64,000 nucleotides of DNA from Epiperipatus broadwayi (GCA_028023455.1 JAQFVV010012575.1:674517-738516), one strand, 5' to 3'. Counted from the first letter of the stretch, positions 23,455 through 34,569 are shown. Notes: generated by a model not told the origin, from the letters alone. Program-made: numbers and translations.

Positions 23455-24261
23455 ATGGAAGAGTTTAGTTTATATGATAGTTTGGGTGGGTCTCAAGAAA
23501 CACCATCTCCAGACATGGCTGCATTGTCTCCTGATCTTGAATCAGAAAATGAAGTTATAGATATGTTCTATAGAGAATCTGACAGGATGAGAGATACTAT
23601 CCCTCAAACTTTAGATAATGATATGTTAATGTTGTTAAGAAATATATTAAGGGAAGAACTAAAAGAATTAAAGTCTGGTCAAATAAAATTAGAGTCTGGT
23701 CAAGCAAGATTAGAGTCTGCTCGAATAGAGGATAGAGAAAAATCAGAAGAGATGTTTGCCAAATTAGAGTCTGGTCGAGCAGAGGATAGAGAAAAGTCAG
23801 AGGAAATGTTTGGAGAATTGAAGTCAGAACTAAAAGAAATAAAAGTGAATCAAGATAAGTCAGAGGAGAGGATGGCAGACATAAAATTGGAGGTTTCAGA
23901 AATAAAGTCAGAAATGGTAGAAATAAATGCTAGTATAGTTAGGCAGATGAAAGTTGTGGAGGAGAAAGTAAAAGGTCAGGAATCAGAGATAGCAATAGAA
24001 ATAAAATTGAGTCAAAAGAAATCAGAGGAGATGATAGTTGAAATAAAGTCAGAAATGTCAGAGATAAAATTAGAAATGAAACTAGAGACAAAGCTAGAAG
24101 CAAGGTTAGAAATACCCAAAATGAAGCTAGAAATGCAAGAGAATATTAATGATCAAGTTATGCAGATTAATAAGAATGTTAGTTTAGCCAGTTATGAAAT
24201 AAATGTATACAAAGAACTTAGAGAAATAGTTAATCAGGACTCAAAATTAGAAAAAATTTAA
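23455..24261 (+). CDS. coiled-coil Gag-like protein, N-terminal part (268 aa)
   Basis: Residues 1-60 are acidic and proline/serine-containing (starts MEEFSLYDSLGGSQETPSPD). From about residue 60 to 215 it is an almost uninterrupted charged coiled coil. It contains two near-identical blocks around EDREKSEEMF and repeated K-L-E-S-G-Q, E-I-K-S-E-M and E-I-K-L-E motifs. The frame runs to TAA at 24259 and would continue in the same frame past that stop into the segment at 24271. Long coiled-coil N-termini of this style are known from Gag proteins of some animal Ty3/gypsy elements. Position between LTRs supports a Gag-like role, but there is no CCHC knuckle, so the assignment is inference. It is the best preserved coding sequence in the array. 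Confidence 0.55.
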   Translation: MEEFSLYDSLGGSQETPSPDMAALSPDLESENEVIDMFYRESDRMRDTIPQTLDNDMLMLLRNILREELKELKSGQIKLESGQARLESARIEDREKSEEMFAKLESGRAEDREKSEEMFGELKSELKEIKVNQDKSEERMADIKLEVSEIKSEMVEINASIVRQMKVVEEKVKGQESEIAIEIKLSQKKSEEMIVEIKSEMSEIKLEMKLETKLEARLEIPKMKLEMQENINDQVMQINKNVSLASYEINVYKELREIVNQDSKLEKI

Positions 24262-24270
24262 GATATAGAC

Positions 24271-24960
24271 ATGCTTAAGGAGTTCAAGAAGAATATTGAT
24301 AAAGAGAAAGAAATTAATAAATCAATAAAGACAGCAATAATTTCCTTAGACATGAAGTATCTAGAAATTTTGGAGAATGAATTGCTTAAGGTTACTGATA
24401 TTACAGGTAATAAATTTAAAAATAAAAATGAAGACATAATTCCAAAATGTGTTCTTGATTATTTAGAACATAAGGTGAAGGCGAATCTTTTCAAAAAAAT
24501 ATTTTATGGAGATTCTAAACATTTAATATGTAGTGTGGAATATTTAAAAGAAAGTGTTAGTCATGCTAGAGAAGTCAGTAAAGTGAAAATAAAATGTAAA
24601 ATTAAGAATACAAAGAAGTTTGATTTAGTTGTCCAAAGTAAAGCTTAAATGTAAAAGTAAGAAGAAAACTAAAGTAGATTTTATAAGAGAGATAATTAAT
24701 CACAATGAACATATGAAGAAAATTAAAGTAAAGTTCAAAGAGATGAGGAAAGAGAAGGTTAATATAAGTTATCTTAAAAAGATTATTGATGAAGAAAAAG
24801 AAATTAGAAAAGTAAAAACTAGACTAAAGAAGATTGAGATAATGTCTCTTAGAGATAAACTTGTCAGAAAAAAGGAAATAAAGAATAACTGAGCAAGGTT
24901 TAAAGTAGCCTATAATGCTCACAGTTTGGTTCCATGTCCTGCAAGACATGATTAATAAAC
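24271..24960 (+). pseudogene. Gag-like protein, basic C-terminal part, damaged copy
   Basis: Same frame as the preceding segment, separated from it by one TAA. It reads as a strongly basic, lysine-rich protein (for example KVKIKCKIKNTKKFD). At about 24628 this copy lacks roughly 41 nt that the second copy (28301-28744) has, which shifts the frame. The shifted frame then continues with SKVKLKCKSKKKTKVDF and meets TGA at 24890, where the second copy has an arginine codon. In the second copy the protein ends VAYNAHSLVPCPARHD. The acidic N-terminus and basic C-terminus would make a highly bipolar protein. Family not recognised. Confidence 0.5.
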
Positions 24961-25180
24961 GTCATACATATTGTTCAATATAAAATTTAGTTATTTTTTT
25001 TCTTACTTATTTAATGTTGCTAAAATACCATAGGAGCAAGTGTTTGTAAAAGCATTACATTTTTTTTTATTGTTTTATGTTTAATTGACAAACATAATTT
25101 TTTAATTGAGGAATGATCTTAATGTAAAATTTGATGTGCTATTAATATTGATTGTTGTTTATCCAATTCATTTTTCTTTC

Positions 25181-25195
25181 ATAATGCGGAAGGAT
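25181..25195 (+). promoter_or_regulatory. polypurine tract before LTR 2 (degenerate)
   Basis: ATGCGGAAGGAT lies immediately before the TG that opens LTR 2. The homologous position before LTR 3 is the uninterrupted AAGGGGGAAGGAT. This is where an LTR retrotransposon places the primer for plus-strand synthesis. Confidence 0.5.
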
Positions 25196-28100
25196 TGTAA
25201 CCTTCCAGGTTGGCACCAGAAAGAAATGTGGGAAGGTCACATTTGTGCTAACAATGGCTAAAGGTAATTAGTTGAGAAAAATGAATTGTGATATAATTTA
25301 ATATTTAAAATTGAATTTTTAGGAAAACTAAACTTAAATTGTGATGTAATTTGCTAGTTAAAATTAGGATTTTAACAAAATTAAAATTTTAAATGGGTAT
25401 ATTGATTGGTGGAGTTTTGGACTATATGTTTAGTGGTAGATGTTTGTGTATAGTAGAGGATTTACATGTCATAATAGGCAGATGCATAAATGTATTATTA
25501 ATTAGAATTTTCTTTTCTATATTTTATTTATAAGTTACTGATTATATATTGTCTTAGAATCTTATGTTTTAAAAATGATAAAAATTATTTGTAATAGTAA
25601 ATAACATTTCTAAAATTAATAATTAGTATTTAATATTTTTTTTATTACTATGTTTATTATATTCAAACATTGTATTGTTAAAATTTTTATAAATAATATT
25701 TCTGGCAAGCTTCCAAAGTTGATTGTCATAGAAACACAGAGGGCGTGAATGAAGAAAGACAAAGAGTTTCAAAACTTGAAGAAAGTAAAAAAATTTCCAA
25801 GGGAGAAAATGTAAAAAATAAAACTTAAAAAAATCAAAAAACTCTCTAAAAGTATTATAACAAATATAAAAAACATTGCAAGGATTCTAATGATATATTT
25901 ATGGAAAATTTCTATTATACTACTGGAGTAATAAAACTATGAAGAGATAGACCCAGAGGGAAATCAGCTCCAAATTTCTGTCAAAGGATGGTTCAAGTTC
26001 ACTACCTTTAAAAATACCTGGATGTCACATAAGATAAGTAATTATAATTTATTTTAAGGTATTGCCAAAAATAAATAATATTAAAATGACAAAATTATTT
26101 AAAGTAAAACTGGATAAATTTTTCTTGTTAAACGCTAGAACCAAATGCTTAATATTCAATTCTAATCATTTTCTATCAATATTCTGCAAATTAAAATTTA
26201 AAATGAAAAAGTTTATCTACTTAATTTTATATCAAGAAGAAAATTTTCTACTGTATAATTTTGCTATTCGCGTATATATAGTGAAATAATTTCAATGCAT
26301 GCAAATGTCATTTTTAATGCCCGTCACGAAATTCTAGGATAAAAAAAACTCTTATTCTTAACAAGTTATGCTTAACAATCGGATAGACATTTTTTTTTAT
26401 GTTATAATTTACTATTATCTTTGAAATTAATATGTATGTTTCTTTCAACTTTCAATTTTTTTTTTTTAAAAAAAACTTAACATGTAATAATGGGCAAGTG
26501 ACAAATATTTTTTTTTATTGATTACAATAGATGGACAACCTATTTTTTTTTTTCGTTTTTCTTTTAAAAGAACAAAACAATGTAACTTCTTATATATTAT
26601 AATATGATAATATATTTTATATGATCTAAAAATTATACTATAGGTGATTATATATATTCGAGTGTGTGCGTGATGCTATAAATTATTATTATTATTTTTT
26701 ATTATTTTTTTTTAACTGTATTTATTATGCTTAATTTAGCTAATGAACTTAAAAAAATAAAGAATTAAAACCGTGTCTGTTATAAGTTGAAAGGTAGAAA
26801 TGGTCAGAGATGAGTAGATTATTTAGATTGGGTTTGGAGATATTAATTAACCCTCATATATATAAGTATAAGAATAACTGTTTGGTTAGTGTTTTTCCAT
26901 GCTTGTCTTTAGTTTTGTATAGTTAGTGTTAGATTGTATACATTGATTATAACAGATATGTGTTGTATAAATTTTTATCATATGTATAAAAGATGATTGA
27001 TTTATGGCATCATTCAAGTTCTATAAATAATCTAATAAAATATGTTTCAGAAATACATTATATTTACAATATAATCAAATGCACATATTCAAAAATATAT
27101 GATTAACATATTAAATAGTAGTCAATTTTGATTTCACCTTAGAAGAGATGTAATTGGTTATCAAGGTGTATAAATAATATATATTTTTTAGTTATTGTTT
27201 ATTTTATTTTAATAAATGTTATATTGAATAAATAGCCCATATGAATTGCTTGATTATATATACGTTCAATTCTCCATTTCCACACAACCACATCTGGTTA
27301 ACATAACATAGTTATAGAAGATATAAGTTTGTCAATATAAGTTAAGTTTTATTTAATTTGTCTGGTATAAATCTCAGTATTACAATGCTAATAATATATT
27401 TTACTTTGCTCAGAATAGGTGGTGATTTGGATAAAAAGATACCCAATCCTCATCATTGTCTATACTGTAATAAATGTAATAATTGTCAATTTTGCAACAG
27501 TTTTAGTATTGAATAGATGCTCTGAACATATTTAAATTAACCTTATAGTATTATTGTTTATAGAAGTTTTTATCATCCTTGTTGGCCTCATATATAAAGA
27601 CCATATCCTATAATCTCAACTGAGCTAGGCCATGGAGTGGTTGCAATGTAAAACCTTTTAAATAAGTTTAAATATAATTTATAATTATAAATTTTATTCT
27701 ATTTTACATAGAATTGGTGCCTGGGAAATTATAAATATAATAAAGTANNNNNNNNNNNNNNNNNNNNNNNNNNNNNNNNNNNNNNNNNNNNNNNNNNNNN
27801 NNNNNNNNNNNNNNNNNNNNNNNNNNNNNNNNNNNNNNNNNNNNNNNNNNNNNNNNNNNNNNNNNNNNNNNNNNNNNNNNNNNNNNNNNNNNNNNNNNNN
27901 NNNNNNNNNNNNNNNNNNNNNNNNNNNNNNNNNNNNNNNNNNNNNNNNNNNNNNNNNNNNNNNNNNNNNNNNNNNNNNNNNNNNNNNNNNNNNNNNNNNN
28001 NNNNNNNNNNNNNNNNNNNNNNNNNNNNNNNNNNNNNNNNNNNNNNNNNNNNNNNNNNNNNNNNNNNNNNNNNNNNNNNNNNNNNNNNNNNNNNNNNNNN

Positions 28101-28300
28101 NNNNNNNNNNNNNNNNNNNNNNNNNNNNNNNNNNNNNNNNNNNNNNNNNNNNNNNNNNNNNNNNNNNNNNNNNNNNNNNNNNNNNNNNNNNNNNNNNNNN
28201 NNNNNNNNNNNNNNNNNNNNNNNNNNNNNNNNNNNNNNNNNNNNNNNAAATATAATAAAGTAAATAAGTGAAGAAGATGGAGGTTATAGGGAGGGTTAAA
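25196..28300 (+). repeat. LTR 2, interrupted by an assembly gap
   Basis: 25196-27747 matches LTR 1 from its first base; 28248-28300 matches the last ~50 bases of LTR 1 and LTR 3. The 500 N between them fall inside the LTR. Bases on both sides of the N run overlap (AAATATAATAAAGTA occurs at both edges). If the gap were spurious the LTR would be about 2.59 kb, like the others. Confidence 0.7.
27748..28247. other. assembly gap (500 N)
   Basis: Exactly 500 N, a conventional placeholder length. The 15-base overlap of its edges and its position in a repeat suggest the true distance is unknown: zero, or one or more whole repeat units. Confidence 0.95.
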
Positions 28301-28327
28301 ATATATTTATATATAAAATATATATAT

Positions 28328-28744
28328 AAAGTGAAAATAAAATGTAAAATTAAAAATACAAAGAAGTTTGATTTAAATTTTCTTAGAAAAGTTAGTAATC
28401 CAGAAAGAGATTTAGGCAAAGCCAAAGTAAAGCTTAAATGTAAAAGTAAGAAGAAAACTAAAGTAGATTTTATGAGAGAGATAATTAATCACAATGAACA
28501 TATGAAGAAAATTAAAGTAAAGTTCAAAGAGATGAGTAAAGAGAAGGTTAATATAAGTTATCTTAAAAAGATTATTGATGAAGAAAAAGAAATTAGAAAG
28601 GTAAAAACTACACTAAAGAAGATTGAGATAATGTCTCTTAGAGATAAACTTGTCAGAAGAAAGGAAATAAAGAATAATCGAGCAAGGTTTAAAGTTGCCT
28701 ATAATGCTCACAGTTTGGTTCCATGTCCTGCAAGACATGATTAA
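28328..28744 (+). CDS. Gag-like protein, C-terminal part, undamaged reading frame
   Basis: One open frame matching the basic part of the Gag-like protein of internal region 1. It includes the NFLRKVSNPERDLGKAKVKL stretch that copy 1 has lost and reads through to VAYNAHSLVPCPARHD and TAA. It starts in mid-protein because the upstream part is absent. Its value is that it shows the original frame of the C-terminus. The protein is lysine/glutamate-rich and probably helical; no known domain is recognised. Confidence 0.45.
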   Translation, partial: KVKIKCKIKNTKKFDLNFLRKVSNPERDLGKAKVKLKCKSKKKTKVDFMREIINHNEHMKKIKVKFKEMSKEKVNISYLKKIIDEEKEIRKVKTTLKKIEIMSLRDKLVRRKEIKNNRARFKVAYNAHSLVPCPARHD

Positions 28745-28970
28745 TAAACATCATACATATTGTTCAATATAAAATTTAGTTAATTTTTTTCTTACTTATT
28801 TAATGTTGCTAAAATACCATAGGAGCAAGTGTTTGTAAAAGCATTACATGTTTTTTATTGTTTTATGTTTAATCAACAAACATAATTTTCTAATTGAGGA
28901 ATGATCTTAATGTAAAATTTGATGTGCTATTAATATTGATTGTTGTTTATCCAATTCATTTTTCTTTCAT

Positions 28971-28983
28971 AAGGGGGAAGGAT
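28971..28983 (+). promoter_or_regulatory. polypurine tract before LTR 3
   Basis: AAGGGGGAAGGA followed by T, directly against the TGTAACC start of LTR 3. Its position and composition are those of the plus-strand primer of an LTR retrotransposon. Confidence 0.65.
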
Positions 28984-31590
28984 TGTAACCTTCCAGGTTG
29001 GCACCAGAAAGAAATGTAGGAAGGTCACATTTGTGCTAACAATGGCTAAAGGTAATTAGTTGAGAAAAATGAATTGTGATATAATTTAATATTTAAAATT
29101 GAGTTTTTAGGAAAACTAAACTTAAATTGTGATGTAATTTGCTAGTTAAAATTAGGATTTTAACAAAATTAAAATTTTAAATGGGTATATTGATTGGTGG
29201 AGTTTTGGACTATATGTTTAGTGGTAGATGTTTGTGTATAGTAGAAGATTTACATGTCATAATAGGCAGATGCATAAATGTATTATTAATTAGAATTTTC
29301 TTTTCTATATTTTATTTATAAGTTACTGATTATATATTGTCTTAGAATCTTATGTTTTAAAAATGATAAAAATTATTTGTAATAGTAAATAACATTTCTA
29401 AAATTAATAATTAGTATTTAATATTTTTTTTATTACTATGTTTATTATATTCAAACATTGTATTGTTAAAATTTTTATAAATAATATTTCTGGCAAGCTT
29501 CCAAAGTTGATTGTCATAGAAACACAGAGGGCATGAGTGAAGAGAGACAAAGAGTTTCAAAACTTGAAGAAAGTAAAAAAATTTCCAAGGGAGAAAATGT
29601 AAAAAAAAACTTAAAAAAATCAAAAAAACTCTCTAAAAGTATTACAACAAATATAAAAAAACACTGCAAGGATACTAATGATATATTTATGGAAAATTTC
29701 TATTATACTACTGGAGTAATAAAACCATGAAGAGATAGACCCAGAGGGAAATCAACTCCAAATTTCTGTCAAACGATGGTTCAAGTTTACTACCTTTAAA
29801 AATACCTGGATGTCACATAAGATAAGTAATTATAATTTATTTTAAAGTATTGCCAAAAGTAAATAATATTAAAATGACAAAATTATTTAAAGTAAAGCTA
29901 GATAAATTTTTCTTGTTAAACGCTAGAACCAAACACTTAATATTCAATTCTAATCATTTTCTATCAATCTTCTGCAAATTAAAATTTAAAATGAAAAAGT
30001 TTATCTACTTAATTTTATATCAAGAAGATAATTTTCTACTGTATAATTTTGCTATTCACGTATATATAGTGAAATAATTTTAATGTGTGCAAATGTCATT
30101 TTTAATGCCCGTCACGGAATTCTAGGATAAAAAAAACTCTTATCATTCTTAATAAGTTATGCTTAACAATCGGATAGACATTTTTTTAATGTTATAATTT
30201 ACTATTATCTTTGAAATTAATATGTATGTTTCTTTCAACTTTCAGTTTTTTTTTTTTTAAAAAAACTTAACATGTAATAATGGACAAGTGACAAATATTT
30301 TTTTTTATTGATTACAATAGATGGACAACCTATTTTTTTTTTTTTTTCATTTTTCTTTTAAAAGAACAAAACAATGTAACTTCTTATATATTATAATATG
30401 ATAATATATTTTGTATGATCTAAAAATTATACTATAGGTGATTATATATATTCAAGTGTGTGCGTGATGCTATAAATTATTATTATTATTATTTTTTATT
30501 ATTTTTTTTTTTAACTGTATTTATTATGCTTAATTTCGCTAATGAACTTTATTTAAAAAAGTAAAGAATTAAAACTGTGTCTGTTATAAGTTGAAGGTAG
30601 AAATGGTCAGAGACGAGTAGATTATTTAGATTGGGTTTGGAGATATTAATTAACCCTCACGTATATAAGTATAAGAATAAGTGTTTGGTTAGTTTTTTTC
30701 CATGCTTGTCTTTACAGTTAGTGTTAGATTGTATACATTGATTATAAAAGATATGTGTTGTATAAATTTTTATCATATGTATAAAAGATGATTGATTTAT
30801 GGCATCATCCAAGTTCTATAAATAATCTAATAAAATATGTTTCAGAAATACATAATATTTACAATATAATCAAATGCACATATTCAAAAATATATAATTA
30901 ACATATTAAATAGTAGTCAATTTTGATTTTACCTTAGAAGAGATGTAATTGGTTATCAAGGTGTATAAATAATATATTTTTTTAGTTATTGTTTATTTTT
31001 GATTTTATTTTAATAAATGTTATATTAAATAAATAGCCCATATGAATTGCTTGATTATATATATGTTCAATTCTCCATTTCCACAAACCCGCATCTGGTT
31101 AACATAACATAGTTATAGAAGATATAAGTTTGTCAATATAAGTCAAGTTTTATTTAATTTGTCTGGTGGTAATAAATCTCAGTATTACAATGCTAATAAT
31201 ATATTTTACTTTGCTTAGAATAGGTGGTGATTTGGATAAAAAGATACCCAATCCTCATCATTGCCTATAACGTAATAAATATAATAATTGTCAATTTTGC
31301 AACAGTTTTAGTATTGAATAGATGCTCTGAACATATTTAAATTAACCTTATAGTATTATTGTTTATAGATGTTTTTATCATCCTTGTTGGCCTCATATAT
31401 AAAGACCATATCCTATAATCTCAACTGAGCTAGGCCATGGAGTGGTTGCAATGTAAAACCTTTTAAATAAGTTTAAATATAATTTATAATTATAAATTTT
31501 ATTCTATTTTACATAGAATTAGTGCCTAGGCAATTATAAATATAATAAAGTAAATAAGTGAAGAAGATGGAGGTTATAGGGAGGGTTAAA
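28984..31590 (+). repeat. LTR 3 (~2.6 kb)
   Basis: Third copy of the LTR, from TGTAACC to GGGTTAAA, followed by a (TA)n run like the one before LTR 1. Here the lysine-rich frame at 29533-29730 is uninterrupted, while copies 1 and 2 are shifted in A-runs. The 75-codon frame is at 29850-30077. These frames survive in all three LTRs, but the LTRs are so similar that this is weak evidence of coding. Confidence 0.75.
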
Positions 31591-31768
31591 ATATATATAT
31601 ATATATATTAAAAATCAGTCATATATCACATCACCTATATAGCTTGTATTACCAATATGTAATATATAAAGAGCCTGCTGCTAGTTCTAAACAAGCTTAA
31701 TTATTTTATTTTTTTATGATAAATACTACAAGAGAAAATACATGAAGCTTTTATCTATGATGGTCCCC

Positions 31769-31811
31769 ATCCCCAGACTGGTTTTGAGCTATGGCTCTCA
31801 TCAGTGAGGAT
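31769..31811 (-). ncRNA. hammerhead ribozyme motif, degraded copy
   Basis: Minus-strand copy of the motif at 32315. It keeps CTGATGA, a perfect 4-bp stem II (GAGC, loop CATA, GCTC) and a 7-bp stem I (ATCCTCA with TGGGGAT). The conserved GAAA is AAAA and the third stem III pair is lost. Probably inactive. Confidence 0.5.
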
Positions 31812-32314
31812 CTAGGACATAAGATTCAAAATATTAACTCAAGCCAAGCATTTATCTAGTTCTTAAATATTAAGAAAAAGATCCAAATCTTCAGACACCT
31901 ACATATCTTTAAATTCAGCTCTTTAATCAAAGAAACTATAAAAGTTTCAGGTATAAAAGCTTCATGTATTTTCTCTTGTAGCATTTATCATAAAAAATAA
32001 AATAATTAAGCTTGTTTAGAGCTAGTAGCAGGCTCTTTATATATTACATATTTGTAATACAAGCTATATAGGTCATGTAATATATGACTGATTTTTACTA
32101 TTATAATTTTGCTATTAGGGCTTTGGCTATATTAAATTGCTAAGCCTACTAATATATGGGATCTCTGAATTTAGTTCAGGCTCATATAGTTTCTTTAGTT
32201 AAAGAGCTGAATTTAAAGACATGTTGGTGTCTGAAGATTTGGATCTTTTTCTTAATATTTAAGAATTAGATAAATGCTTGGCTTGAGTTAATATTTTGAA
32301 TCTTATGTCCTAGC

Positions 32315-32355
32315 TCCTCACTGATGAGAGCCATAGCTTGAAACCGGTCTGGGGA
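32315..32355 (+). ncRNA. hammerhead ribozyme motif
   Basis: Read in order: TCCTCA (stem I, 5' strand), CTGATGA (conserved core), GAGC-CATA-GCTT (4-bp stem II with one G-T pair), GAAA (conserved core), CC GG T (minimal stem III), C as the cleavage base (GTC), then TGGGGA. The last pairs with TCCTCA over six positions, one of them G-T. All invariant hammerhead positions are present in the right order. Stem III is too short to close within one molecule, as in other animal retroelement hammerheads that are thought to act as dimers. Activity has not been tested. Confidence 0.65.
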
Positions 32356-32869
32356 CCATCATAGATAAAAGCTTTATGTATTTTCTCTTGTAGCATTTAT
32401 CATAAAAAATAAAATAATTAAGCTTATTTAGAGCTAGTAGCAGGCTCTTTATATATATATATTTCCCTTAGTATTTCAAATTGCTAATTTTGTTTCCAAT
32501 TAGTGTTTGAAAAGGTGTTCTGACATTTCTCTTTTGAACCCTGTCATTTCCAGACTATGTGCAAGATCCAGGAATGAACATGGCTCATTGCATTATATGG
32601 ATAATTTAGCTAATTCTACCGAAATATGACAAAATCAGTGAAAAAATTCATTAAAAATATATTACTGTATACCAGCATGTTCATAGCGCGTTTTAAGCTT
32701 GGAAATGAAGCCTGGTTACAAATTTTTAAAAATTGATGAATTTGAATACTTTAACATTGCAGTTCAGTATAATTTAGCTAATTTTACCTAAATATGACAA
32801 AACCAGTAAAAAAATTCATTCAAAATATATCTCTTGCAAATGAACATATATATATATACTAGATTTCCT

Positions 32870-34560
32870 TCCTTACTGGAAATAATTGAATTTATGATAT
32901 TGGCCAATTATTTTCCTTCATTGGCCAGATGTATTGTACCAATCCAATCTTGATAGCATTATAAATTCATTATTTACAGGCTGAATTCACAACCGTCCTT
33001 CCTCTGATAAAAGTTAGATTTGAAAAATATAGTCCTTAAGATAGCTTGAAAAATGTTTCCATTATCTTTTTTGGTTCATGATTTGACTAGCTTTATCATC
33101 AGGTCTAGATTCAACATCATCAGATCTAATTTCTACATTTGAACTGATTATATTTTTCATTGGATCTAGTGAATTCTTCATTGTTGTATGGTGTTTTAAT
33201 TTTAGTGCTATTGTCCATCTAAGATTTGAACAACTATTGTCTGCAAGTAATAAAACAGAGAAAGCTCTCCATATAGTATTGCCACTCAGTGCAAGCCAGA
33301 GTAATCAATGGATGCCAGAAAGCTTGTGCATAAAATCTCCATCTAGTGCCTACTCATCCAATATTCCCAGACTAATTTTTGGCTTCTGCTAAGCATTTGT
33401 ATTGTAATTTTTGTTGTATTGTAATTTTTGTTGGGTACCTCTCCACATTTCAGCAATTTCATTTTTATTTTTTAATATCATAGTGATAAGGCATAACTTG
33501 CAGGTTTTCTTTAAAACTCTATTAATAGCAATTTAGTGGACTTTGCCTTTAGTTGTGCCAAGTGCCAGAACTATTATAGCTATACAGATGTGTTCTGATA
33601 TCTACTGTTGTTTTGTTAAAAATTCTCATTGTCTCTTGTACCAATACCACAGATTAACCATTGCTACCAGGCTGAACTGCTAATGCTCTTCTATGACAAC
33701 TTAGTGACTTCACTTTTTTATTTAAATGAATGTGGACAGACTGACCTAGGTATGGATTATCATCAAATTCATCTGGATAGTTCCTTTTTAATTTTTCTAT
33801 ATTTGTAATCTGTTTTCTTTAATCATTGTCATATTTTAGTAGATTTCTGTGCTCCTGGCTGATACAATAAAAGTCAAATAAATAGTTGTATTAGGCATTA
33901 CAACTTTCACTCTTGCTTCATCCGAGATTGAAATTTAGTTATCTTTGTAATCAATAATCATTCTACTAGTAGATTGCAGCTGATTATTTTTTTTACTAAT
34001 GACATCCCAAGAATGTTTTAATACAATCCTCAGATTTCTTTTGAGTCAATGGATGTTACAGATTTGGAATTAAGCATCAGCACTATCAACATTTTATTAA
34101 ATGTAACTTAGCTCTTTGAGGACTAAATCAGTATCTCTCACATTACCCGCACAGATATATTTCTACTTTATCCTTTGGGTTTTAAAACAGACTCTCCAAA
34201 TTTCTTCTGAATGACTTGATATTTTTTTTAAGCATGCAGTTTTCATATACTTGACATGATTACAATATATGCAAACTTTAAATTTATGTGGATATTTGAT
34301 GGTTGCATGTAGTTTGTTGCATTGGTAAAGAAATCACATCTGCTATACATTTTATTATAAATTATTGTTCTAGGGAGCAGATGATTGTGCACTAGCTAAA
34401 ATTTAATCCTGTTTAATTATAGTTCAGAATTATAACCAGACTGAAACTTATACCAAGCACCACTCTTAATGCAAACCCAGTCATATTTGCTGATCATCAT
34501 CCATCTCACATACATATTATTATTCTAATAGTTAGGTGCTTAAATTAATCTTACCATTAC
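32870..34560 (-). pseudogene. possible decayed retroelement coding region, class uncertain
   Basis: The minus strand has many short protein-like stretches in changing frames, such as DPMKNIISSNVEIRSDDVES near 33150 and S-Y-L-K-D-Y-I near 33040. The latter pattern recalls the C-terminal tail of Ty3/gypsy polyproteins. No catalytic motif was found, so this may simply be old, GC-richer repeat DNA. A half copy of the HP hairpin family interrupts it at about 33252-33410. Confidence 0.2.
33252..33410 (+). repeat. HP hairpin repeat, left half
   Basis: Matches the left arm and centre of the element at 56307-56512: AAAACAGAGAAAGCTCTCC, GCCACTCAGTGCAAGCCAGA, GTAATCAATGGATGCCAGAA, CTCATCCAATATTCCCAGAC. 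The right arm is missing. Confidence 0.6.
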
Positions 34561-34569
34561 TTCTAAATC

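Larger units (their letters stand above)
21439..25195 (+). mobile_element. internal region 1 of the LTR element, Gag-like gene only
   Basis: This 3.76-kb segment lies between LTR 1 and LTR 2. The first 2 kb is a non-coding leader containing diverged subrepeats: AATCATGGGGCCCTG...TTAAGTCTCATA near 21450 and AATCGTGGAATC...TTAAGTCTCATA near 21815, plus repeated GGGTTAAATG words. A clear tRNA primer-binding site is not visible just after LTR 1. A coiled-coil gene occupies 23455-24950. A purine-rich tract precedes LTR 2. No protease, reverse transcriptase, RNase H or integrase motif was found, so it is probably non-autonomous. Confidence 0.6.
28301..28983 (+). mobile_element. internal region 2 of the LTR element, truncated
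   Basis: After the LTR 2 end there is a short (TA)-rich stretch, then sequence matching internal region 1 from about 24577 to its end. The 5' leader and the coiled-coil part are missing. Either the element was deleted here or the assembler joined two different copies across the gap. A long purine tract, AAGGGGGAAGGA (28971-28982), ends it. Confidence 0.6.
31605..32460. mobile_element. inverted-repeat element with hammerhead motifs, probably PLE-derived
   Basis: Order of blocks: A (31607-31757), B (31758-31938), A inverted (31941-32100), a unique spacer, then B inverted and A inverted again (about 32170-32455). Block A contains GAGCCTGCTGCTAG and AAGCTTAATTATTTTATTTT; block B contains the ribozyme motif and AACTCAAGCCAAGCATTTAT. 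No protein is encoded. Paired, inverted terminal repeats that carry hammerhead ribozymes are known from Penelope-like elements and from retrozymes. PLE protein remnants elsewhere in the window favour the former. Confidence 0.55.

Noticed and set aside
27694-28425. Long minus-strand open frame
   Set aside because: It is open only because it crosses 500 N; the real sequence on each side is LTR and Gag-like DNA on the other strand.
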